A DNA stretch of 64,000 bases from positions 2,858,001-2,922,000 of the forward strand of contig CM050668.1 of NCBI GenBank assembly GCA_027574665.1, in the 5' to 3' direction. Source of the DNA: Rhynochetos jubatus. Lineage: Eukaryota > Chordata > Aves > Eurypygiformes > Rhynochetidae. How positions within the stretch are numbered: the first letter of the stretch is position 1; each line of letters starts with the position of its first letter. Of this stretch, positions 11,291 to 23,355 are shown piece after piece. The position numbers and the translations under genes were made by a program. The notes below the pieces were generated by a model. It was not told where the DNA came from and ran no database searches. It saw only the letters and a list, made by a program, of their open reading frames with translations.

Positions 11291-14200
11291 TAGAGCTCTT
11301 CATATTAATAAAATGGATTCAGGTCACCAGGTGATCAGCAACTTGGAAGTGCATATGCTTACGGTTAGCAGGCTGCGTTAGTGCATCTCGGAGGTACAGC
11401 AGCAGTAGGAGCACTTCTCAAAGGAGACTGAGCTCTCACACTTCCTCTTTAACAGTACTTAAACCAGAAGTATGAAATTATACAGGTATTTGGAAAGCAG
11501 TTAGACCTGTTTATGGCAGAGAATGTAAAAGCTCACCCTTTTCTAGCAGCTATGAAGCAACAGTTATGGCTTGGGTTGCACTCTGCCCAGTGAAGGCACC
11601 CTGCTTTCCCAATTCTTACTCTGGTATGATTGGCACCAGCACGCCAGGGATTTCTGTCTGCATGGAGACCAGCTTTGGAGTCCACAGAGATGTTCCAGGC
11701 AGAACCTGGGAGAGCTCAGGAATGCATGCTTTATTTAAAAAAAAAAAATATGCTGAAGGCAGTTTAGGTATTTAGCCCCTGAAGCATTTTTTGTATCTCT
11801 TAATTACTTATAATCTGACTTTTCTTTCTAATTGAGGCTCCCAGCATCTGTCTAGCTACCAATACTCTTAACTACTAATTTACATTGCAGTTGGCACCTG
11901 ACCTTACATGACACATGTAAGACTCTTAGACAGATAATCCTGGCTTCTTCTTGAGACTTATGTCGCCATGGAGGGGTCAGTGGTGTGAGACAGCACAGCT
12001 TGAGGTGCGAAGTGCCGTGGCGGCTCACACACTTTACCTAGCTGAGTCTGGGAATCCCTTAACAGGCTGATCCGGGCTTTTACACAGCCAGTCCTCCTGC
12101 TTTTGTCCTGGGCAGGCATTTCTCTGCCTGTCACTTACAGGCCTTAAAGCAGCATGTCTGTGTTGGTTAATTTGCAGACATCAGTAGACACATTTCACAC
12201 TGAATTCCACCCTGTGGGGCCGTGTCTAATTGGACAAATTTGAGCAGCAGGCAGAAAAGCCACCGCAGCATGGAGCAGTGATATATGGGCACAGGCACAG
12301 GGTTGTGATCTTAAAGACACAGCTCCTCCGCGCCCATCAGGCTCCCACATTTGAAGAGGGACGACCACGACGAGCAATTTCTAACATCCCGCGGCATCAC
12401 CACGATGCTATGGGCTTTTCTGGAGCGCTGTCCTTCTGAGCGGGGCGCATGTCTCTCTGCGCATTCATTCCGCTAACGAAGCGCGCTCCAGAGGAGCGGG
12501 AAAGGGTTTGCAACTGCAGCAGGACACGGGAACATTTAGTCCAGCCTGAACCCCCGAAATTAGAGGCTTGTTTGGCTTTAAACTGCACAGCTGCGATCCA
12601 CGTTAGAGTTTCTTTGGGGGAATTTCCTGCAGTATTGCAGCCAGCAAGGTGAAGCAGGGAAGGCACTGTTATTAGCAAAAAAAAAGGGCAGAAAAAAACC
12701 AAATACGATTTCAGAACCTTGGCAATAAAAGTGAGTTGAAGGGTTGTTTCTGGTCATAGATGTTTCTTTTCCATTTTATGTTGCTTAAGCATAATAAATG
12801 TCAGATGGCTCGGGTAGCATGTTTTATTAAAATAAGTGAATTTGGAGTTCATGAGAGAGCGCTGCGTTGATAGCGTTGCGCACGGGATGGCTTGGTTTGG
12901 GCTGGGACCAGGTAGGGGGGGTCCAGTCCACCTCTCACCCGCATTTGCAGGGGCCATTTTTTGAAGGGAGAAATAGCCTGAAATCCTATTTCCGCATAGC
13001 TGCTTTGGTTTTGGTGTCTCTGCTGAGATCACACACGGAAGTGCCATCTAAGGACAGCTGCGAAAAGCCTTTCGGAATGCGTACTGAAGAATATTCCTGT
13101 GGTTTGGTTGGGTTTTGGTGGATTGGTATTCTGGACACTTCTGTTAAGTGGCTTGAGACTCTCACTCCATTTTCATCAATTGCAGAAGGGCCACCCGAAG
13201 ATGATGCTTTTCCGCTGTCGCGTCTCTACTGCTCTGGTCGGGTGGTGCAGCTCAGCAAAATGGTCCCTGTGAGAAATCCAGCTCCCCAGTGTCTTATTTT
13301 GAAGTTCATCAGTCATTTACAAAATATCATCAGCCGTCCCCCAGTACAACTGTTTCTTAAAATTCATTTTTATTAGTGTGCACGTATATTAGTGACATTT
13401 TGATCTATTACAGGTTCCCCACTTGAGTTTCAGGGGGGGTTTTAATGTCTCTGAGAAACATAGCTCCATATTCTGATTTTTCACAGGTAACAGTCATTCT
13501 GAAAAGGATCTTACTAAGCACAAAAGCAAAGTGTTGAAACAGCTTCCCAAAGGCTGGCTTTGGGGACAAGTGCTTACATTTTGCATGTCAGACCATTGTG
13601 TCATGACTGAACTCGGACCGAAAATCCTCTGCGTGACTGAGAGTGCAGAGAGCTCGCTGGGTGAGAGAGGAAGCCTAGGGAAAAGAGAAGGAAGTGGCTT
13701 GGTGGCTTTGGAAGAATTTGAACAGAGGTTTACGCTAACACTGGAATAGATTGATGCTTGGGGCGTTAAAGACTTGCTCTTCACACAAGTGGAGCGATCC
13801 GCAGGGCTTCTGCATCAGCACGGTGCTGCGCAGTGTGTCCAAGGTGGCTCTGCAGCCCCAAAACAGAAAATTATGTGGATGTCACCACAAGGTCTCTGCT
13901 ACACGCTTTGGAAGGGATGGCTTCAACTGCTAGAAACAGTAATTATTGTTATTTTCTGTGATTCATGTCTGTTTATATTTAATGTAGTCACTAGATGAAA
14001 GTGGAAGTCTTTGGTTAATCAGATATGGTTTTAGAAACCAAATCTAAGTCATTCACATGGATATGGTTGAATTTCCTCCTCTCCTTGCGACCTGTTCCTT
14101 CAATCCCACAGCTTAGATCTGAGGGTTTGCTTTACTTAACTTTTTCCAAATTGAAATAAAAAGCAGCTTACTTTAACATATATCATGGGAGCACTGTGGA

Positions 14201-15190
14201 TTTTTCCCCCTCCAGGTTACTCAAAACAAGCCCTAGGCCCAGCAGTACTGAAAACTTCTGTGAAGCTGAAAGTGCAAGATTTAATGCCTTGTAACTTTAA
14301 TCTGTCTCCACAATAAATTATTTATGCAGAAAGTGTCAAAAACACATATGTTGCAAAGCGGTAAAACCTGCCGCCGTGGTGGGTGAAGGCAGGGGAGGTC
14401 GTGCCGCTGCCCGCCGGCATCCTGAGCAGACAGCAGAGACATCGGCGGCGATTCAGGCTCTTCTCTCTGGGCACATCTCTGCTTTTCCTGCAGGATCAGT
14501 ACTCTTTTCCATTGCAGCTGGTGAGAGTCTTCCAGTGGGAGGCCGTAGAAATACCATGACACCTGTAAATACTAGAATGTCTTTAAAAACACATTAAGCA
14601 TTAGGCCAGCAGCTACCAGGGTATGAAAAGAAGGTCAGAAAAAATGAGGCTAGTAAATAATCAAGGCCAGTTTTGATGAGGAAAGACACGTGAGCACGTA
14701 GGGGTGAGAGTGCTGCTAGGCAGCCCTGGTGCCAGGAGCCCAATCCAACCCGACTCCATCACCCTCTTACTCAGCTGTCCTAAGGGAGTGGCAGGACTTC
14801 TTCTGCCCTCTCCCTCTCATTTTTCTCCTTCTGTTAACTGGCAGACACCTCTCGTGTCCCCAGTAGGGTAATGGATGAGGGTGCCAGCCCTGTGCAATCC
14901 GCAGCCTGAGCTGCGTGCATCCATCAGCAGGAGTGCGAGTAGCTTGCAGAGAGGTTTGTAAATATGAATCGTCGCTTAAGTGCTAAAATTATAATTAAAA
15001 CGGTTCTCTGTTTTGGCTTTTGTCTACATACTTTCCTAATATTGTCATTTGGCAAGGCTGGGTGTCTCTCACAATGTAATTGCCACAGAACATTTCCTTG
15101 AAAGAGCAGCAACACCCCGCCTCCTCCTAACACTTGCATGTGGAAAGCACCAACTGTTTTATAGGCATTAGTGAATTATGCTTTTCAGTG
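11291..15190. other. Non-coding; nothing recognised
   Basis: About 3.9 kb without a recognisable gene or repeat. The plus frame at 12867-13376 (169 codons) is the longest, but it has no domain and its sequence is unremarkable. A stretch at about 12775-12850 has homeodomain-type words (TTGCTTAAGCATAATAAATG). A GC/CpG-richer patch lies at about 12330-12500. Confidence 0.45.
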
Positions 15191-15193
15191 CAA

Positions 15194-15299
15194 GGAGGTA
15201 TTAACTGTCTGTGCAGCTGAGACAGCTGTAAAACAGCTTCTGAGATGAAGTGACCTGCCTGAGGCTGCACGTCGGATGCTGTAGCAGAGGCAGGAGCTG
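15194..15299 (-). mobile_element. MIR-like CORE-SINE relic, antisense
   Basis: On the plus strand the order is GTATTAACTGTCTGTGCAG, GAGACAGCTGTAAAAC, GAAGTGACCTGCCTGAGGC, then GCAGAGGCAGGAGCT. This matches reversed MIR, whose complement carries GAAGTGACTTGCCCAAGGTCA and GGCAGAGC. The element is therefore on the minus strand. It is clearly diverged. Confidence 0.5.
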
Positions 15300-16715
15300 C
15301 GGTCGTGCCTCTTCCAGAGGGAAAATACGGAGGCTTTTACAAGAAAGTCTCTGTGTGTGTGCATCATTTTCCTTCTCTTCCCCCTCCATAGGCGTCTTTC
15401 GGTAAGAAGGGACCTGTCTTGTCCCAGGGCAGCAGCGCCATGGGATGCACGTTCGTGCCAAGCCGTGTTCGTGTGGCACAGCCGACAGCTGCATCACCGC
15501 TCCAGCCCCTGTTACTACTGCCTCTCTGCCCGGATTTGGGTGGGAAGCTGGGGTTGCAGGGATGCCAGGCCCACTCCTCTCATCAGTTCTGCTGGCACTT
15601 CTTAAGCATTTAGGTTTGTAAAAAGCCTGAGGACTCTCCTGACACCCTGTTAAAGAATGCCGGGTAATCCCTTTATGTAGTTACAGGCGTTTCCCTGCCA
15701 GGGCAGCACGACCTGCACAGCGCACAGCTGAGAAATGCAGGTGCCTCCCTGCTAGGGACTGAATGGCAACAATACCTCAGGGTGCATTTTCTAAAAGAGC
15801 AGTTGTGGTAATACTAGAATTAGTAAATAAATAAATAAACAGAACAGATCTTTAAAATCAGTTGCAGAACATAAATCTTATTTTTGGGCAAAACTTTGAA
15901 GATGTGGAAGTATTCCAACTGTTGCAAAATGAAACCTTAAATTGCAATGATAACTTGCAGGGGGGGTGTTGTTTGATTTTTTTTTAATCTCTAGTACCAA
16001 GAAAATTAATCTTCTAGACAGGCGTTAGATTTGAGGTAAGAATAGTGCCTGGGCAATGGGGGCTTTTTGCCCCCTTCAGACTGGTGAAACGGAGTTTGGG
16101 GCAATAGAGGCTCAGGTCTTCAGCTGGCCTAAATTAGCACAGCTCTGTTCAGGCTCCAGCTGTAGGCACATATTACTGTTCCATTGCAGCAGATCTCATT
16201 TATGACATGTTTTTAAAGCAGATCTGTGAAATGATCCAGCTTTAAAAAAATAACACTAATAAGGGTGTAGTTACATGAGCATCTTATCCCGCAGCAAAGC
16301 CAGTTTAAGAGGCTCCCAGCCCTTCCCTGACCCTGCCTCCTCCTTCCAACCCCACAGTTCATTTCCCCTCAGCTCTGTTGCTGCAAGTTTTTGGTGTTTG
16401 TGGGTTCGGGGTTTTTTTCCCCTTTCTTACATTGTTTCGGTGATCAAACAGAGAATGTTTCCTTAACACATGTATCAGCAGAGCGGAGTGCGCAGTGCGC
16501 TGTAGCCCAGGGATGGTGATGAGGGACAAGAGCTGGGAAGTACGTGGCAGCGTCAGTCTTCAAACGGACTCTGGTGCCAGAGTGGATGTTCCTGCAGCTA
16601 CTGCTAAACCCAGGTGGCTTTGCAGGGGTTTTAGTCCAACAGCCACAGCCTCGCAAACAGAGCGGGACTCCTGGCACTGTGCGGGGTGGTGGGTAGGATC
16701 TTACACCCCCACAAG
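15300..16715. other. Non-coding; short AAAT microsatellite
   Basis: A short (AAAT)n run lies at about 15823-15839. Otherwise this is single-copy sequence. Overlapping frames at 15357-15613 and 16275-16725 have no recognisable product. Confidence 0.5.
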
Positions 16716-16883
16716 AGAGTCATAGGATGGTTTGGGTGGGAAGGGACCTTTAAAGATCATCCAGTCCAACCCCCCATCCCGTGGGCAGGGATATACTCAA
16801 CTAGACCAGGTTGCTCTCAGCCCTGTCCAACCTGGCCTTGGATGTTTCCAGGGATGGGGCAGCTACCAGCTCTCTGGGCAACC
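16716..16883 (-). mobile_element. CR1 LINE, 3'-terminal fragment
   Basis: The plus strand shows the hallmark antisense CR1 3' end. It begins with a CATAGGATGG remnant of the terminal octamer repeat, then TTTGGGTGGGAAGGGACCTT, AAGATCATCCAGTCCAACC, CTAGACCAGGTTGCTC and CCTGGCCTTGGATGTTTCC, ending at CTCTCTGGGCAACC. CR1 is the main avian LINE, and insertions are usually truncated at the 5' end. This copy has its 3' end at 16716 and is cut about 168 bases upstream, so it keeps only the tail and no reverse-transcriptase sequence. The match is good enough to be a fairly young bird subfamily. Confidence 0.93.
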
Positions 16884-18345
16884 AGGGATGCTGTGTGAGA
16901 CTTTGGCTCCTGGGCTCAGCAAGGCTCATAGCATGGTCCCAGTCAATTCCTGGACCTCTGCTGAACTGGGGCTGAAGCTGTTCGGTTATTAAGTAAAAAT
17001 TGCACTGATTTTTGTTCCCAACAGCAGCTTGGTTTTACCAGAGCAGCACTGATGTTAGCCCTGGAATAGAAGAGAATGCGTGGAGACTTCAAGGAATCTC
17101 AGAATAGTTAACTCTACCAGGAAATTCAGTCTACCGGGATTCTGCGCCACATAGCAATGAGATCAAATGCTTTCCTAACCTATTTACTTTAAATGTATCT
17201 TGAATATTAGTAATGATGGAGTAAACAGACAGGTCTTTAAAAAGCGTGGAGCCTGGTGAATGTCTGACACAATATTTAATGAACGCAGGAAGGTTTTTCA
17301 TCCAACTGCCTTCGGTCTGTGGAATGTGTTTTCTCCTTTTTTTGGATGGATGGATCTTGTGACTGATCTATTTAAAAATAATTAAGTGAACAGTTGCAGA
17401 ACAACACGGTATCTTAGACCTGTACGTGGCACAGATTCGGTGGAACACCGAGGTTTCCTTCATGTGCCGTGTGGTTATCGGTACCCTCCAAACAATGCGT
17501 GCAGATATCGTTCCTGACCCGTCCTTTGACAGAGCTGAAAAACGTGATGACGTATAATGAAACCTCCCCAGGGCTGCAGTTTGGTGTTCTGTGGGGAAGC
17601 AGCAGGGACCAGGGGGTTCGCTGTGGCTGCTTGGGTGTTATGGGGAGCTCCTATCCCCTTGGGACTTGCTGGGCGAGTCCCGCGTCTGCAGTGCGCAGTG
17701 CTGGCAGTAATGCCCCAGCGTGGGTTTGCGCGTCTGCTGCTTTCTGGGAGCAAGATGTATTACTCTCTCCTCTTATTCCTTTATACATTATACAGAGTGG
17801 AAACAAAAATCAGATATAAACACAGAGTCCATCAATCACTGCTAACCTAGAAGATAGACCATGATAGTAAATCTTCCTTTTTCTTCTTCATTCTTGTCTT
17901 TACACCCAGTAGTACAGCACGCCGTAGTAACACAGGAAGAATTACGTTGCACGGGTACACACCAGAGTGTAAAACCAACTGTCTGCGCAGTCATCGTGCC
18001 TTGGCCGGTGTACGTGTCTGCTGCACCCCTGCACGTGGGTGGGAGCGGACTGCCTCCCTCTTGCGATCACAGGATGGTTACTTGAAGGGTCTGGATGAAA
18101 CCAAAGGGACTGTGAGACAAAGTGTAGCAATTCTGCTTTAGCTGAATCGGGAATAAAGCGTTTAACCACACACCCAGGTGGAAGCGATGCCCAAAATAGA
18201 CCCCTAAGTACAGATTTGGTACAAGTGGCTTTGCCATTTGCATTTCTTTCAGTAATAATTTTTGCGGCAGTGCCAATGAGATTATGGTGGTAAGAGGTGT
18301 ATGTTTACATTGGGTGGTTATTAGTTTCATTTCTTTTTTGGTTAA
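16884..18345. other. Non-coding; nothing recognised
   Basis: Competing frames near 17469-17850 and 17861-18330 open on both strands, with no domain. No repeat is recognised after the CR1 break. Confidence 0.5.
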
Positions 18346-18349
18346 CCTT

Positions 18350-18640
18350 TTGTGTACTGCAGCAGTTCACTGCAATCCAGAGGGGGCTTATCATTTGAGA
18401 ATTTATTATACAAGCACTCCAACACAAAGAATTTGAGCTGATGGGATTATACTGGGCGTGCATAGGTTATTGCAGGAGCTAGTTTTCCTTCTTCCTGTAA
18501 TTCTGTTGATACCAGTTATATGATCATAAAATTCATATTAGAACATTAGCAAATGCAAACCTGTAGCCACATTCTCATCATTTAGCCTAATTTTAATCCT
18601 TCAGATAAAGGACTTCATTTTTATCAATTCACAGGCATGG
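18350..18640. promoter_or_regulatory. Candidate regulatory AT-rich stretch
   Basis: Dense transcription-factor-like words occur with no open frame and almost no CpG. They include GGGATTATA (bicoid/OTX-like), ACAAAGAAT (SOX-like), AGATAAAGG (GATA-like) and TTTATCAATT. The stretch lies just upstream of a MIR relic. Function and conservation are untested inferences. Confidence 0.25.
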
Positions 18641-18876
18641 AAGTGGCAAGCCCGTTTATAACTCTCAGTGATACAGAGCAGCAGCTCCAAAAAAGCCATG
18701 GGATTTTGGAATCAGCACTGAGAAACTTTTCCATAAATGCCAGGAATAACATTATATTTGAATATTTAACCCTTACCAAGGCAATTTGAGGACTGGAAAC
18801 CATATGTGCTTTTCATAATGGGAGCCAAGATGACCCTACATAAAGATAAATATAACTACATAAAAGCATTCAGGAA

Positions 18877-19034
18877 GGATGGTGTTGCGGTTAAGAGCTG
18901 GGCAAGGACTGGGAAACTTGAAGGTCTAATCCCAGCACAGCCACAGGCTTCTTGGGTGATCCTGGGCATGTAACTTAATCTCTGCGTGTTTCAGTTTTTC
19001 CATTTGTGAATGAGAGATAATAATACTGCCCCAC
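18877..19034 (+). mobile_element. MIR-like CORE-SINE relic, the best copy in the window
   Basis: The order of blocks matches MIR: GGTTAAGAGCTGGGCAAGG, GGTCTAATCCCAGCACAGCC, CTTGGGTGATCCTGGGCATG, TAACTTAATCTCTGCGTGTTTC, CCATTTGTGAATGAGAGAT and AATAATACTGCC. These correspond to the tRNA-derived/core region (GGTTAAGAGC ... AATCCCGGCTCTGCC) and the LINE-derived 3' block (TGGGCAAGTTACTTAACCTC ... ATAATAATA). About 150 bases survive. MIRs spread before the divergence of amniotes, so an alignable copy in a bird is an old fossil, often kept by selection. Confidence 0.75.
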
Positions 19035-20454
19035 AGCCATGCCTGCAGAGTAAACGCACGGCTGCTTGGGAGGTGTGGGCTTGGAGATGATGCTGGTGAC
19101 CACCAGCATGAGTCTTGGCCAAGCTCTCTGCTGAGGGTACGTGTTGCACCGCTCTCGGCAGCATCCAGTTGTGCCTTTCCTTCTCTAAAGGCTGGTTGAA
19201 CAAACTCCTGCCTTAATTAGACAGCGTGTCAGACCTGGGAGCACACCTGACACCTCGTCTGGGAAGTCGTATCATTGGTAAATGTTCCTTCTTTGAATAT
19301 AATTTAAATTCAAAAACAATGAGGGGAAAAAATGAGAAAAGGGAAACCTGCAGTAGATGAGAGCATCTGGTTTTGTTTGAGTGCTACCTAAGTAACTTGT
19401 GTTTATTGGTTATAGGCTGGTGTTTTCTTTATACGGTCTCTGGCCAGGTAGCTGTTGTTGTGCTCGTGACTTGGCGTTCAGTTCTGCCCTTAGTGAGTCT
19501 GCTCTGGAGGTATAAATCCTGGTCCTCCTACAAATCTTTGAGGAGATGGGATATTTCAAAGTAACCGACAAGACAGTGACTTTTCTTAATTGGTCACTGC
19601 GGATTTCTACTCGTAGCCTGCGGATCCCGTGGGGATATCATGTCATCACCGTGGGAGCCAAGGCGGTGGAGCGATGGCATGTGGGAGAAACAACCCATAC
19701 AACTGTCAGCATGAGGAGGAATCATGCTTACCAGATAACGCCTCTGCTAAGGTGCTGTCTGTGCCCTGGGAAAGTAGGCTAAAGCCTGCTGAAGGCTGAG
19801 CAGCCGGGCCCGGGCCCGTGCGCAGAGGGGGGCTGCGTAAGGTGCTGGCGAGCGTAATCGCCCATTGTTTGGGAGGAAGAGTTTTGATGTAATTATTCCC
19901 TTCAGCCATTGCCACACTTTCCTCTCTTTCATCTTCAGGCAGGTCCACACGTTCAGATGTGAAGCTGGAAATGAAACACATCTGGATATCCAAAAATGAC
20001 AACAGACTTTTATTTGCTATTTTTGGTATACAACAAAAGCTTTGTATCTTGCTAATTGAACATATGGGCTCTCAGTTGCTTTTTTCCCCCTGCTAAACTC
20101 CACTTTTCCATGTGTCATCATACGATTCCGACATTTGATCTGTCGAGTCCATCTTGGCCATGTGTTTGTTGTAATCTGCTACACATGTAGGCTTGTTTTC
20201 GTGTGCGTCCTGACCTCCAGTGAGAGCTGCAGTTGTTTCCATCATGGATAGTGTTGAGGAGTTACACATCCTTTTTATCAGTGTATTTGGCCACCGGCAG
20301 CTCCTCGCAGTGCAGATCAGGGATCCTGCCAAGCCTCTCAGAGCTCCGTGTTTAGTGTAGCCATATCTGTTTGTATTGTGATACCAGACACCGGCTGGTT
20401 TCGGTGTAACAGAAGGGAAAACTTCCCTAAATTGAAAATATCCACATAAGTAAA
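19035..20454. other. Non-coding; nothing recognised
   Basis: No gene or repeat assigned. A GC-rich patch at about 19795-19860 (GGGCCCGGGCCCG) is flanked by ordinary sequence. The minus frames at 19706-20002 and 20093-20332 have no recognisable product. Confidence 0.5.
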
Positions 20455-20795
20455 ATCCAGCGTCTCATGGAGGGAAGCTGAGGGTCAGTGTTGGCTGGTT
20501 GGAACTGAAGCGTAAGGCAGGGATGGAGGTGGATGGCTCATCGACGGTCACTGCGGGGAGTGACACCGCAGCAGCCGGTGTGGAGAAGCAGCGTTTGCTG
20601 GTGCAGAAGGCAGCGCGCTCTTCGGAGTCTGCAGCAGAGCGGTCTGCAGGAGAAAAAGAGAAAAAACGCCGTGTCTGGAGTGAAGAACTGAGCCCTTCAG
20701 AGCAGGCTGTGCGGAAATACCCACTGGGAACTTGGCCCCTCTGTATGGACATTCGTGAGACTCGACTCATTACGAATACAGGACCTCTTGATTAG
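20455..20795 (+). other. Unassigned CpG-rich open reading frame, possible coding exon or retro-copy
   Basis: The frame is open from 20455 to the stop ending at 20795, about 113 codons. An ATG at 20523 has G at -3 and G at +4, a favourable Kozak context, and would give a 90-residue product. The predicted protein is low in hydrophobic residues. It has an Ala/Ser/Glu-rich middle and a basic run (EKEKKRRVW, roughly residues 53-61 from that ATG), like a small nuclear or disordered protein. The DNA is unusually CpG-rich (TCATCGACGG, GGCAGCGCGC, AAAACGCCG) compared with its flanks. I recognise no domain, and the minus strand is open over much the same span (20465-20770). This could be a small exon, an old processed copy, or chance in a GC-rich patch. 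Confidence 0.2.
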
Positions 20796-20799
20796 CATG

Positions 20800-22545
20800 A
20801 AAGATTCGTCATCAGAATTTTCTTGTGCCTGTGGGGGATCCACTTACTTATTTCCAACTACAGCTCTAAATTGTTCCCATGCTTCATCATGGTTTGATTA
20901 GCTAAAATCTTAGAGTAACTGTTTGAGGCACTTAGCGTAACTAAAAAACAGGTGACAATGATCAAACCGTAGGGTACAGGGCAGGGATTGCCGGTGCCTT
21001 GGGGTATGGAGCCTGGATGTGGTAGGAGGCAACCCCGTTACAGGTTCCTGAACGCTGAAAAGACATGTCACCTGCACATTGTTCTCCAGGTTAAATGGCA
21101 AATCAAAGCAGAAATAGGAAGGGGTAACTGTGCATCTAATTGCACGCATGCACGCGTAGCCCCAGCCTGTACATCCACGTCATGTTACAGCTGTGCTAAC
21201 AGTCACCTTTCTTGCAGTAAATATTGGGCCAATTTCATCACATTTGGTTTATGTTTATCAACGCAGCACTTAAGCAATAGGGGTTTGGTTGCAATAAGGG
21301 AGAGTCCATTTCTGTCTAGCCCCGAGGTGAGGGAATGAGAAGCCATATGCGGCGCGGCCCGGCTGGAGGCTCTCCTCTCTCCGTGTCGCAACACGCCCAC
21401 CCGACTGCAGCAGAAATGAAATATTTGTACTTGAAGACAGGGCTGAGACAATTTCCACTAGGAATATGCCGTCCCGCACCAACTGAAAAATATTTTACAT
21501 GCATCGTGCTATTACTCTGTTCAGTTCTCGACATACGCTGCAGAGCGATTTTATCTTGACCTCCCTTTTTCTTTTAAGCCAAGAGGGTAACGTTAAACAA
21601 ATCTGAGATTGCACTCGAGGACTTCCCAATCAACTGAAGAATGAAGTCTGAAGCAGAAGTTGCATTTAACAAAACGGACTTACAATTATTATTCATAAAT
21701 GCAGATGTTATGGCTGCGGTTGTTTCACTTCTTTCTTTTACAACCCTATAAATTGTATACAGAACATAAAGGCTTTACTTCTTAAATAAATGTTTTGCAG
21801 CCGCCATAAATTATCTTTCTTGCATTCATAATGAAAAAAAAAATCACTGTTTGATGTTTTATATCCTCTTCCCTAAAATGTAAAATATGGTAGTTGGAGC
21901 CAGATTTTATCTCATTTGAAAATAAAAGAAGGTTCATTTCCTACTAATTTTTTTCAGTCTTAGGTTTGGAGTTCCCATGAAATGTTGCCCAATCTGCAAA
22001 GCAGCGTTACAATAAACTCTGCTTTATCGGAGGGTTTGTGTTTGAGTTGTACCAGTGTTAAGAGTCGGCATCATGAAATGAGTTATGAACATAACCTGAA
22101 TCTCTTTTATTTTTTTTTACTCCCTAATGTTGGTTATATTTCATCTTTCTGTACACGGCGAGTCACTGGCTGAATATCGGCTTGTTGAACTTTTCTCTAC
22201 GCCAGCCCTACGAGGACCCTGCCCCAGCATTGCTGTCCTGGAAGCAGGCCTTGCTAAACTCCCAGCTCACTGGTTTGCAAAGCAAACTTCAGCCTTGTAC
22301 TATTTACCTTGGCAAGTGCCCGACCAGATTGATGATCTGTAAAGTGGATTTGTTATTTGGCTGTTTGCTTTGGCAGCTCTTGAAAGCAGTTTGCTGATTA
22401 CAGTCCCAGATGTCATTGCATACATTACTGTTCACTATAAGTTTCTTTCAAAGTTTTAATTTCAGCCACAAATGTTATGAAGCTTTTTGCACCTTTCTGT
22501 CTTTAACTCATGGATATTAAATATCAAGAGCAGACAGCCTTGGTT
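20800..22545. other. Non-coding, AT-rich in its middle; nothing recognised
   Basis: The segment at about 21640-22000 is AT-rich with poly-A/T words and no frame. Frames at 20988-21338 plus and 21203-21534 minus compete and have no domain. No repeat is identified. Confidence 0.5.
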
Positions 22546-22548
22546 TCC

Positions 22549-23355
22549 TTAAATTTTCCTCTTACTGTCTTTGTTGGCCTCCTCCAGGCATCTCCATAGT
22601 GCCGGCAGGCAGGAGAAGAGATTCTCCTGGCGTTCCCCCAGTCTGGTGCTGTGCCAATCCATGCCACGGGCCGTTGCAAGTTGGTCACATGCAGAGTTTT
22701 CTAATTGTAGATAACCTGGAAAATTAACATTGTATTTTTGTAATTTGTCAGGTTTAAATGACCAAACACTCGAGTCAGTAGAGTTGAGAACATCAGGAGT
22801 AATGTTAACTAAAATCACCTTGTGTCCTGTTTGTGTTAGGGTAGGTACAAAAGGAGCATGCATTTCCAGAGGTGGTTTTTCTGGGTTATATCCATCTCCT
22901 CTAACTATTATCTTGGTTTTTAAAGGTTTGCAATTTGGCAAATCAATAGGCTCAAAATCAATTTGTTTCTGACGTCAGGTAATCCTGAGTTTGGCTCTGG
23001 TGCCAGCAGTGCTCTGCTCCCGAGTGCTCTGCTCCCAGCCCCAGGCGCGCAGCCATTAGTGTTAGGGTGGAGGAATACTGGGATATTTTATATCCGTGGT
23101 GCCTCCAAGTTCGTTTCCGCTCCTAAAGTCCAGTAACAGGCACATAAGAAGCTCAGCTGGGTGCTTGCTGCTCACCTCCTGCAAGCACAGCAGAGCTGCC
23201 TCGGGGAGCAGCACCCGGTGCCTGGCCCAGTCCAGCGTGGCCAAACGATTGCTGGTCCGGGTTTGAGCAGTTAAACTGTCCTCCATGGACAGGAGTGCTT
23301 TTTTTTCCCGTGGAGGTACTTTCAGCTTTGAAATTATTAAGTTGAAGAAGTTAAT
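22549..23355 (-). pseudogene. Decayed or split coding region, minus strand, unassigned
   Basis: Read on the minus strand, one frame is open from 23355 to 23065 (97 codons). It meets TAA at 23064-23062, TAA at 23058-23056 and TGA at 22977-22975, then is open again to a stop at 22551-22549 (141 codons). The first part contains RLATLDWARHRVLLPEAAL, leucine-rich and helix-like. The second contains IIVRGDGYNPEKPPLE and two close N-glycosylation sequons (NIT, NST). Codons in the second part are A-rich (AAA, AGA, ATA, ACA), unlike the GC-leaning chance frames nearby and reminiscent of retroviral genes. GAG|GTGAGC near 23175 is a good 5' splice site and GTCAG near 22969 a weak 3' site. The roughly 207 bases between them contain all three stops, and the phase is kept. 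ACA|GTAAGA near 22565 is another donor-like site. It could be an env-like or other viral relic, a host gene fragment, or two real exons. I do not recognise the family. Confidence 0.3.

Noticed and set aside
12867-13376. 169-codon plus-strand open frame
   Set aside because: No domain, no splice context and an unremarkable composition; within reach of chance.
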